Shown here piece after piece: positions 22,520-28,184 of a DNA stretch of 28,184 nucleotides (the first letter of the stretch is position 1; every line of letters starts with the position of its first letter). The stretch is from a virus. The notes beneath the pieces were generated by a model, which saw nothing but the letters and a program-made list of their open reading frames with translations, had not been told where the DNA came from and ran no database searches. The DNA lies in the IMG/VR virus record IMGVR_UViG_3300020478_000046, positions 1 to 28,184 of that record, one strand, 5' to 3'. The position numbers and the translations under genes are program-made.

Positions 22520-24097
22520 TTATTGTGGTGGTGCTAGGTTTTGTAATACCTGTTGTGCTTGTTCCGCAAGTTGTGGATTCTTCTGTGGGTCCATAAGTGG
22601 TGTGCCTGCAAGCTGTCCAGTCTGATCTACAAGTGATTGCTGTGCAGCATCTTGCTGTAACATCGCTCTATCTTGCTGTAACTGTTCTTCAGACTTAACA
22701 AGATTCAATACGTCAATACCTTGTGCTGCTGCTAATCGTTTGATAGCTTCACTTGGGTCAATGTATTGCATTAAAGCTTCTGGTCCTAATGTCTCTGCAA
22801 TAGTAGCCATAAATCTTGTGAGAGATTCATTGTCTTGTCCTCTACCAAGGCTATTTATACCAGCTACAATCTTAGGTCTAACCACATCTTTAGGAAGTCT
22901 TGGTATTTGATTTGATCTCTGTAATATTAACAGAGTTCTATTAAGGTAGGGTACTAAAAACTCTACCGTCAACAAGCTGAACAGTCCACCAAGGGATTGC
23001 TCTAACTCTAGCTGTGTAAGGCGTACCTCCTCAGCTGTAACTCTTTCAGCGTTTCTGATATTCATAACCAAGAAAGCTTCAAGTATTCTTCTTTCTATCG
23101 TCTGCGACATTTGTGCAGCTGTAGCAAAGTCTGCTGTCTTACCGACTTGCACGACTCCTACATCTTCTGGTCTACCCTGTATGATGGCTCCGTTACCAGC
23201 TTTGGCAAGAGTTCCGGGTTTAGTTGTAGCAGATGGTGAGACAAGAAAGATAACTTTACTTGCTACACTTGCACCTTCTACTAGAGCTTGAGATAATCCT
23301 TCGAGACTTCTTAAATCTCCAATAAACTCTTCTACTCTACCTCTTCCGTAATCTTCTCCGTCTACTGTATTGAATCGAAGCACTAACCATGGTGAAGCTT
23401 TCTTCGGTGCTGAGCTTTGGCTATCTTCTAGGATCATATCGTCCACTTCTTGATGCCATCTCCAGCTACCGCTGCTTTCATCCAACTTAACACAGGTGTA
23501 TACCTCAGCGTCGTCTTCTGTAGCACCGTATTCACCGTTTGGCTGTTCGTTAGGCGGGGGTGCTATGCCCAAAACCTTACGACTTACTAATTCTTTTGTA
23601 ACTATCTCTATTACATTACCGTTACCATCTCTTTCGACTACGTATCTGTTTAATGGAAAGTGTTTCAATCCATCTTTGCCCATAAAGATAAGAGCATTAC
23701 CAGACACAATTAAATGTTTCAAGGCTTGATGTACGACAACACGGTCACTTGATGCAGCGATATAATCCATAATCAATCTCTCAATTTTTGAGAATGATAG
23801 GTCTAACTCACTACGCATCTGAGGATCTAATGTCTCGCCTAGTTTATCGTCTCTTACTTGTAGTTTAAAGAAGGCTGTCTGTGGTGGTAAGGTTGCTAGC
23901 ATAAGCTTTGCAGCCAATGTGACAACTGCCTTAGCTCCAACTGATTGATATGGTTGGAGTAAAGTTTTCTTGCCTTTAGAATTATCGTCTTGTCTAACAA
24001 GATATGGTAAGGTAAGTTCAGAGCACTCAACAGCTGTATCTAAGAACTGAGTTCTGCCAGATGATAGTTGTGAGTATCTTTCTCTTGCCTTATACAC
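22520..24097 (-). CDS. Portal (head-tail connector) protein, T7 gp8-like
   Basis: A 525-aa protein, close to T7 gp8 (536 aa). It should form the dodecameric ring at the capsid vertex through which DNA is packaged and ejected. The N-terminus (MYKARERYSQLSSGRTQFLD) and the following LTLPYLV segment are typical of T7-type portals. Later markers are GNALIFMGKDG near residue 155 and the VEGASVASKVIFLVSP segment in the mid region. The Gln-rich C-terminus is common in podovirus portals. The position between the small gp7.3-like gene and the scaffold matches T7 gene order. The gene starts 8 bases inside the previous frame and ends 3 bases before the scaffold gene. Confidence 0.95.
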   Translation of the reverse strand: MYKARERYSQLSSGRTQFLDTAVECSELTLPYLVRQDDNSKGKKTLLQPYQSVGAKAVVTLAAKLMLATLPPQTAFFKLQVRDDKLGETLDPQMRSELDLSFSKIERLIMDYIAASSDRVVVHQALKHLIVSGNALIFMGKDGLKHFPLNRYVVERDGNGNVIEIVTKELVSRKVLGIAPPPNEQPNGEYGATEDDAEVYTCVKLDESSGSWRWHQEVDDMILEDSQSSAPKKASPWLVLRFNTVDGEDYGRGRVEEFIGDLRSLEGLSQALVEGASVASKVIFLVSPSATTKPGTLAKAGNGAIIQGRPEDVGVVQVGKTADFATAAQMSQTIERRILEAFLVMNIRNAERVTAEEVRLTQLELEQSLGGLFSLLTVEFLVPYLNRTLLILQRSNQIPRLPKDVVRPKIVAGINSLGRGQDNESLTRFMATIAETLGPEALMQYIDPSEAIKRLAAAQGIDVLNLVKSEEQLQQDRAMLQQDAAQQSLVDQTGQLAGTPLMDPQKNPQLAEQAQQVLQNLAPPQ

Positions 24098-24365
24098 CTG
24101 TATTTACTCCTCCGCTAGTTCCAGCAGCTTCTGAAGCTCCAGTATTTACATTAACTTTTAGATCTTCAGTACCTTGTCTCTTTGATTGGCCTCTAGTATC
24201 TTTAGCTTCTCTTCCTGATCCTGAACCGTATTCTACATCAGCGAGATCTTCTGGATCTACCAATTCTTTCTTACCGGGTAGCTGTGACTTACGAACTAAG
24301 TCAGGTTGCCTTGGTTGAATCGGTGCTGGTGTAGGGAGTGGTCTTGGTCCTCCTCCTCCGCACAT
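24090..24365 (-). CDS. Small Gly/Pro-rich virion-type protein, possibly T7 gp7.3-like
   Basis: A 91-aa low-complexity protein starting MCGGGGPRPLPTPAP and ending TSGGVNTGV. Its middle is charged and Gly/Ser-rich. T7 gp7.3, a small virion protein needed for tail assembly and encoded just before the portal, also ends in a basic Gly/Ser tail closing on GGGINI. The position immediately before the portal and the C-terminal style are the grounds for the comparison; there is no catalytic motif. The N-terminal MCGGGG is not preceded by a hydrophobic stretch, so a classical lipoprotein signal is unlikely. The frame overlaps the portal start by 8 bases. Confidence 0.65.
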   Translation of the reverse strand: MCGGGGPRPLPTPAPIQPRQPDLVRKSQLPGKKELVDPEDLADVEYGSGSGREAKDTRGQSKRQGTEDLKVNVNTGASEAAGTSGGVNTGV

Positions 24366-24368
24366 AGT

Positions 24369-24554
24369 TTATTCCTCTAAAATAGTTTTAATATATTGTA
24401 TCACTTCCTGTTGTCCAGAGCGATACATGATGGAGGCTAAATCCTCCTTGGGATGGATTGGGTACCAAGCGAACTTGGTGTCCAAATCCTCAACAAGCTT
24501 TTCTAACTTATCTGAATAGAAATTAAGCGTATTGAGGGAGGTTGGTGTTTGCAT
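24369..24554 (-). CDS. Conserved-looking 61-aa protein, unknown function
   Basis: Function not recognised. The preferred start is the internal ATG at 24554, giving 61 aa beginning MQTPTSLNTLNFYSDKLEKL. An upstream ATG at 24617 would add 21 residues lying wholly inside the RNR beta gene and lacking any special feature. The protein is predicted to be mostly helical and acidic, with a YSDKLEKLVEDLDTKF segment and a HPKEDLASIMYRSG segment before a helical C-terminus. No membrane segment or cysteine motif is seen. It overlaps the end of the RNR beta gene by about 32 bases and ends 3 bases before the gp7.3-like gene. I recall similar short proteins in this position in cyanopodoviruses, which supports it being a real gene. 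Confidence 0.7.
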   Translation of the reverse strand: MQTPTSLNTLNFYSDKLEKLVEDLDTKFAWYPIHPKEDLASIMYRSGQQEVIQYIKTILEE

Positions 24555-25245
24555 GTTCAAAAAATGCTGGCATACGAGCTGCTTTTGTGTCAGAAAATTG
24601 CGGGGCTTTGCCTTCATACATTAACCGATCGCTCGCATCCAGCCAAAATTTTTTGTCCAAATATTTATCGGTTGTATTTTCTTTTAAGGGTTGTAGTACC
24701 CATTGTATAGTTGCTTTCCGAAGTTTATCCAAAGAATTACTAGGAACAAGACCCAACTCAGCACATACAAGGCTATTTGTTGCGACGTGGATTTGTTCAT
24801 CTCTGGAAATATCAGCTGATACTGTTCTAAGAGCAGCATCACCAAGAAAGCGAAACATAGGTAGTAGAACAAAGAATATAGCTCGCTCTGCAACGAGTGC
24901 TTTTGTGATAGTATGATCAGGGTGTGTAATCCAAGCATCTCTTAACCTCAAGGCTTCAAGTTCGGCTTGAGGATCTGCACCGTGGGCGTCAACAATGTAG
25001 CCAAGTGCGAGATCATGCTTGATCTCATCTTTAACGTTCGATTCAAGAAGTGTCCTCGCTGCTGACGGTACGGTCCTTTCCAAGCCTTGAGAAATAAATT
25101 CTCCAACTGGTAGCTCCATATGACGTATTGCGAGAGCACGCTTGATGGTTTCTTCAGCACCTTCTTTTATCTCCCCTTTCGTAGGTTGGACTGGTGTCCA
25201 TGTTCTTTTTCTTTCTAGTAATTGTGTGTAAGGATGTTTTCTCAT
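24523..25245 (-). CDS. nrdB: Ribonucleotide reductase beta subunit, ferritin-like, atypical radical site
   Basis: A 240-aa helical protein with the carboxylate/histidine pattern of a ferritin-like dimetal site: E74-x-x-H77 (DEIKHD), E120 (VAERAIFF) and E150-x-x-H153 (DEQIHVA). An acidic residue in the EEGAEETIKR-type first helix (E31 or E32 region) would be the fourth carboxylate. Together with a class I-like alpha subunit two genes upstream, this fits the small radical-generating subunit of class I RNR. In E. coli NrdB the radical tyrosine lies four residues after the first ExxH histidine; here that position is L81 and the nearest tyrosine is Y83. A non-tyrosyl or Mn-based cofactor is therefore plausible (inference). 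At 240 aa it is short compared with about 375 aa for E. coli NrdB. Its 3' end overlaps the next small gene. Confidence 0.8.
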   Translation of the reverse strand: MRKHPYTQLLERKRTWTPVQPTKGEIKEGAEETIKRALAIRHMELPVGEFISQGLERTVPSAARTLLESNVKDEIKHDLALGYIVDAHGADPQAELEALRLRDAWITHPDHTITKALVAERAIFFVLLPMFRFLGDAALRTVSADISRDEQIHVATNSLVCAELGLVPSNSLDKLRKATIQWVLQPLKENTTDKYLDKKFWLDASDRLMYEGKAPQFSDTKAARMPAFFEHANTNLPQYA

Positions 25246-25246
25246 T

Positions 25247-25807
25247 TTATCTAAATTGTGGTCCGTTCATCCAAGCGACGAGACTTAATCGTCTGCCAGA
25301 AGTGACTGGTTTTACACGATGTACAACCCAAGATGGGAACACAACAACTGTTCCCGTTTGTAGTTCTATAGTTATCTCTTCTTGAGTAATATTATTATAA
25401 AATTGAAACTCACCACCTTCAAATTTGTCATCTAGTAGTAACGACATGGATAACTTTCGTGGTAGCTTACCTTTATCTAGTTGTCCTAAATCTACATGCC
25501 AATCATACTTTGCATCTTTGTCGTATCTAGTTAACTGAATAGGTGAATCAAAATAAGAAAGATCATATTGAAAAAAGTGGTTGGCGTTAATGAAGATGTT
25601 GTGTATTATCCCACTAATCCAGTGATGACATGGTATCCAACTTTGAGTAGAGGTTCTTATAGGATCTTTTCCTCGATAAGTATGACTCTCTTCAAATTGT
25701 CTTTTTTCACTAGCGTCAACTATTTCATCAAGTAATTTCTTAGGTATTTCTGGATCAATTTCTAAACATATTTTATCGGTAAAACTTAATCTATTGTTGG
25801 CAGTCAC
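25247..25807 (-). CDS. 2-oxoglutarate/Fe(II)-dependent oxygenase (prolyl-4-hydroxylase-like)
   Basis: A 186-aa double-stranded beta-helix oxygenase. The iron triad is H104-x-D106 (DWHVDLG) and H163 (WVVHRV). R172 or R173 (SGRRLSL), about ten residues later, should bind the 2-oxoglutarate carboxylate. LEGGEF-like strand packing (FEGGEFQFY, 129-137) and TGTVVVFPSW (151-160) are typical of PiuC/P4H-type folds. The substrate cannot be read from the sequence: protein hydroxylation, nucleic acid demethylation and small-molecule oxidation are all possible. It lies between the RNR alpha gene (17-base overlap) and the RNR beta gene (1-base gap), so the three are almost certainly co-expressed. Confidence 0.88.
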   Translation of the reverse strand: MTANNRLSFTDKICLEIDPEIPKKLLDEIVDASEKRQFEESHTYRGKDPIRTSTQSWIPCHHWISGIIHNIFINANHFFQYDLSYFDSPIQLTRYDKDAKYDWHVDLGQLDKGKLPRKLSMSLLLDDKFEGGEFQFYNNITQEEITIELQTGTVVVFPSWVVHRVKPVTSGRRLSLVAWMNGPQFR

Positions 25808-27173
25808 AGGCGATATCGTTTGGTTTATTATTCATTATTTGTGCTAAGTAATCTTCAACAGAGGCATCTTCTAATGCTGCATAAGCATCAGTCTTATCCT
25901 GTGTATCTCCCATTACTTGTAAGCTGTAGTACAAAGAGGTTTGTGGACTTGATAACCACTCCTCTATAAATGCTTCATCATATGTTACAACATCACTCCA
26001 AGAGTTGAAGCTGTATCCATGAAGCAATCCTGTCCTATCGAGCATCGTCATGATTTCGTCTGCTACACGCTTGTATGCGTCCCATCCTACTTCACTTGCT
26101 ATCTCAACGTTGCCGTAATCTACTCTCTCAACTCCAAATGTTCCAGAGTCTCTGTCTACGGATCTAGCTATTGGTGGTGCTATCTCGGGTGTGCATGTAA
26201 AGCCGTCTAGGTCTTTACTGCGATAGCTACAGCTGGCAGTGGGTGCAATAGCGAACGCCCTTACCATGTTATTTTCTCTTGCTATTTGCGAAGCCTCGAA
26301 GATAGCTTCGTTAAGAGCCCACGCAGCCACCCCAGCTTCATTGCTGGCGGAGTGACCAAGGTTAACGAGCCTAAGTGCTTCTCCAAAGTCTTTGTAGGTG
26401 ATGTTGTATCTTCTGAGGAAGTTGGATAAACCGAGCACTCCGAGCCCGACTTGCCTATCTTCACTCGGGGGAAGGTATTCTCCAGACCCTCCAACACCTG
26501 TTCTGCCATGAAGATCGCACAACTGGGACATGCCAGATACGAAAGCTTCTTGTAAGTTGTCGAGTGTACAGGCACCGAGATTGACATGCTGTAACAAGCA
26601 AGTTCCTCGTGAGGGCAAGTATACCTCAAGGCAGACGTTTCCATAGATACGCTCCCCGGATTCGGTGTATTTGATTTTGTTGAGCCATACGTCTCCTGAT
26701 TTAATTCCATATATTAGTGCATCTTTTGTATCTTGATCTGCCGCTTCCCACATTTCATCAGTGATGTCTACACATCTCTTAACCCATGGTAGCTCAGATC
26801 TGGGTGCGATTATAAAGTCTACCACATCTTCGTGTGATAGATCTAGATGGAGCACTATAGCTCCATTTTTGTAAGCTCCACCTCTTCTCAAAGTTTCATT
26901 GAGAGCTGAGTATATTTTACCGAAGCTTACAGGACCAGTAGCTACTAGCCCTTTATCATTTGTATGTCCTGCTGGTCTAAGCTTAGACAGGTGGATAGCA
27001 CAGCCTGCACCATAACGTAGTGCATGACTAGCAAACCTCCAGCTAGCTTCTATACCATTAGCACCTTCCATAGTATCTTCGACTACAAAGGTGGTGCATG
27101 ACACAGGTAGTCGGGATTCTGGGTTATCCAACCAAGATTGGACCCGACCAGTGCGGGAGATTAGTTGTGACAT
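25791..27173 (-). CDS. nrdA: Ribonucleotide reductase alpha (catalytic) subunit, compact class I type
   Basis: A 460-aa catalytic subunit that makes deoxyribonucleotides for phage DNA synthesis. Visible active-site elements: C26 in LPVSCTT (substrate-site cysteine), N179-x-C181-x-E183 in GNVCLEV (radical cysteine with its Asn/Glu partners), the phosphate-binding PTASCS at 311-316, and a C-terminal CxC (C456, C458) that would re-reduce the active site. Y415-Y416 in SLYYSLQ matches the Tyr-Tyr radical-transfer pair of class I enzymes, so class I with a separate beta subunit is favoured over B12-dependent class II. It is much shorter than E. coli NrdA (about 760 aa) and has no N-terminal ATP cone, so dATP feedback through a cone is not expected. 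The beta candidate lies two genes downstream. I recall that the Syn5-type cyanophage RNR was once labelled class II and later moved to class I. Confidence 0.9.
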   Translation of the reverse strand: MSQLISRTGRVQSWLDNPESRLPVSCTTFVVEDTMEGANGIEASWRFASHALRYGAGCAIHLSKLRPAGHTNDKGLVATGPVSFGKIYSALNETLRRGGAYKNGAIVLHLDLSHEDVVDFIIAPRSELPWVKRCVDITDEMWEAADQDTKDALIYGIKSGDVWLNKIKYTESGERIYGNVCLEVYLPSRGTCLLQHVNLGACTLDNLQEAFVSGMSQLCDLHGRTGVGGSGEYLPPSEDRQVGLGVLGLSNFLRRYNITYKDFGEALRLVNLGHSASNEAGVAAWALNEAIFEASQIARENNMVRAFAIAPTASCSYRSKDLDGFTCTPEIAPPIARSVDRDSGTFGVERVDYGNVEIASEVGWDAYKRVADEIMTMLDRTGLLHGYSFNSWSDVVTYDEAFIEEWLSSPQTSLYYSLQVMGDTQDKTDAYAALEDASVEDYLAQIMNNKPNDIACDCQQ

Positions 27174-27174
27174 T

Positions 27175-27393
27175 TTAAAAAATAATACTATTTTCCATAA
27201 AGTTTTTCAGAGCATTGCCTAATGCAAAGTTCTGACGTTGTAAAGCAAGGAAGACAGTGATTACATCTTCCTTATTATCATAATGTTTACGTAAATTATC
27301 TTCAATAACTCGCATCTTGAAGTCCTGTTCCATCGTTAATGGTATAGGAAGCTTCGGGCGTCCAGAGTTTGGGTTCATTTTTTTCGGTATCAT
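27175..27393 (-). CDS. Small NblA-like protein (putative phycobilisome degradation adaptor)
   Basis: A 72-aa ORF whose core looks like NblA, the small helical adaptor that leads phycobiliproteins to the Clp protease. Seen: PLTMEQDFKMR (residues 18-28), matching the family's L-[TS]-x-EQ-x-F opening, followed by an acidic ED pair (42-43) and an amphipathic second helix with RQ (53-54), N60, K63 and M66 at spacings like Synechococcus NblA. NblA proteins are about 55-65 aa. Starts at M1, M6 (27378), M21 (27333) or M27 (27315) are possible. GAGGA precedes M1 at short spacing and AGGA precedes M27, but only M1 and M6 leave residues ahead of the LTMEQ opening and so keep the whole motif. The ORF overlaps the exonuclease 3' end by 92 bases from M1. 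It ends one base before the RNR gene. The function is inferred from pattern only; a generic small cyanophage protein is the alternative. Confidence 0.6.
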   Translation of the reverse strand: MIPKKMNPNSGRPKLPIPLTMEQDFKMRVIEDNLRKHYDNKEDVITVFLALQRQNFALGNALKNFMENSIIF

Positions 27394-28066
27394 AGTCCTC
27401 GATTGTAAGTATTCGGGCTAACCTTGCATTAAGTAAAGCATCTTCTTCAGTTAATCCTTTATCTTCAAATGCTTTTACAACGGTCTGCCAGCTGTAACCC
27501 TCTTTGTTAAATAGAGTCTCTGCTCTTTTAACACCAATACCGGGTACACCACTGTAGCCATCTGTTTGATCGCCTGCTAGTGTTTGAATCAGATGCCATT
27601 TAGCACCCTCTTCTGGTGTAATGTAGACAGTATCTTCGAGGTTATATAGTTTTCCGGGTATCTGTTTCATATCCTTATCAGGAGAGACAATAACATTGCC
27701 GGGGTGCTTGGTAGCATAGATACCCATAACATCATCTGCTTCGAGTTCGCTCATAGTAATTACGTTATAATGTATACGTAAGTTATTTATGACACGTTTG
27801 TATCCGCAGGGCTTCTTTCTATTTCGATGACCCTTGTAATCTGGGGAAATTTTTTTCCTAAAATTCTTGGTGTCTGAAAAGAAGAGTACTGGCTTTGCAA
27901 AATCACCGAAATGTGACTTTATTTTATCTATTTCAGTCGTTACAGCCTTATAAGCTTCACTATAGTTAGATGTAACAAATATAACATCTTCTCCGTAATC
28001 AATCTCTGTTTCGCAGGCTGCACAGCATTTATATACTATGAAGTCTGCATCTATTAATAATCTCAT
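27302..28066 (-). CDS. 5'-3' exonuclease, T7 gp6-like (FEN/5'-nuclease family)
   Basis: A 254-aa member of the metal-dependent 5'-nuclease family. It should degrade host DNA and remove RNA primers from replicating phage DNA in the cytoplasm. Acidic metal ligands typical of the family are visible: D6 in LLIDADF, the E109-x-D111-D112 cluster in SELEADDVMG, D130 and D132 in VSPDKDM, and D166 and D169 in LAGDQTDG. Residues 173-182 (GVPGIGVKRA) form the helix-hairpin-helix DNA-binding loop. The length is a little short of T7 gp6 (about 300 aa). It sits directly behind the DNA polymerase end, as in T7. Its 3' end overlaps the frame of the small NblA-like ORF. Confidence 0.92.
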   Translation of the reverse strand: MRLLIDADFIVYKCCAACETEIDYGEDVIFVTSNYSEAYKAVTTEIDKIKSHFGDFAKPVLFFSDTKNFRKKISPDYKGHRNRKKPCGYKRVINNLRIHYNVITMSELEADDVMGIYATKHPGNVIVSPDKDMKQIPGKLYNLEDTVYITPEEGAKWHLIQTLAGDQTDGYSGVPGIGVKRAETLFNKEGYSWQTVVKAFEDKGLTEEDALLNARLARILTIEDYDTEKNEPKLWTPEASYTINDGTGLQDASY

Positions 28067-28073
28067 GGTGGTT

Positions 28074-28184
28074 TTAATGTACGTCAGCCCAAGTATAACC
28101 TATATGAGCTTCTGCTGCTATAGGGCATCTTAAGCGGTAATATTCGCCTGCTAATTTGGCTGCAAGCTCTAGCCATTTTGCCAA
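28074..28184 (-). CDS. DNA polymerase (family A, T7 gp5-like), C-terminal end only
   Basis: Only the last 36 codons are inside the window; the gene continues past the right edge. The tail reads LAGEYYRLRCPIAAEAHIGY and then TWADVH before a TAA stop. An alpha-helical 'R.P...E..IG.TW...H' ending of this kind is the usual C-terminus of T7-type family A DNA polymerases, which copy the phage genome. The next gene is a gp6-like exonuclease 7 bases downstream, as expected from T7 order (gp5 then gp6). Because the catalytic motifs lie outside the window, the call rests on this C-terminal signature and on gene order. Confidence 0.75.
   Translation of the reverse strand: MAKWLELAAKLAGEYYRLRCPIAAEAHIGYTWADVH

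Noticed and set aside
25261-25300. Plus-strand CGTTCATCC string resembling the start of a glutamine-riboswitch motif
   Set aside because: It lies antisense inside the 3' end of the 2OG oxygenase gene and lacks the partner GGAACG segment and any short ORF behind it.
1-28184. tRNA genes, integrase/att site or CRISPR array
   Set aside because: No cloverleaf-like sequence, integrase-like ORF or spaced direct-repeat array was seen. The only clear repeats are in-frame fibre repeats.

Overview
This window is a stretch of a T7-like podovirus (autographivirus type) infecting marine picocyanobacteria, Synechococcus or Prochlorococcus. Every supported gene lies on the minus strand. Read from the high coordinate end downwards, the order is that of T7: DNA polymerase C-terminus, exonuclease, nucleotide metabolism, portal, scaffold, capsid, tail tube A and B, four internal virion proteins, tail fibre and appendage genes. 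psbA, hli and a cyanophage-type ribonucleotide reductase mark it as a cyanophage close to the P-SSP7/Syn5 group. An NblA-like ORF, if real, favours a host with phycobilisomes (Synechococcus) over most Prochlorococcus.

Replication and nucleotide block (28184 to about 24370): end of a family A DNA polymerase, a gp6-like 5'-3' exonuclease, a small NblA-like protein overlapping it, a short class I ribonucleotide reductase alpha subunit, a 2-oxoglutarate/Fe(II) oxygenase, a ferritin-like RNR beta subunit, and a 61-aa protein of unknown function.

Head block with auxiliary cassette (24365 to 16047): a gp7.3-like small protein, portal, scaffold and three tiny proteins (26, 63 and 62 aa) are followed by an insert of auxiliary genes between scaffold and capsid. 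The insert holds a compact flavin-dependent halogenase-like protein, Hli, a secreted beta-rich protein, psbA, a 42-aa acidic peptide, a structured RNA that I read as a Downstream-peptide (glutamine riboswitch class) RNA, a 17-codon peptide with a DUF4278-like YRG motif, a strong terminator, two further hairpins and a second 2OG-Fe(II) oxygenase. The major capsid gene follows and is closed by a UUCG-loop terminator, at the same place as Tphi in T7.

Tail and internal virion block (16046 to 1): gp11 and gp12 tail tube proteins, a GTG-start 57-aa gene, gp13- to gp16-like internal virion proteins (the gp14-like one ends in an S74-like chaperone domain), a gp17-like fibre with decapeptide repeats, a second fibre with an Mtd-like N-terminus and an S74 C-terminus, and a glycine-rich appendage protein cut by the window edge.

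Genes are tightly packed, with many 1 to 4 base stop/start overlaps (TAATG or ATGA), so most of the window probably forms long co-transcribed, translationally coupled units. The only sizeable non-coding stretches are 18020 to 18282 and 17273 to 17416. I could not identify a phage RNA polymerase promoter with confidence.
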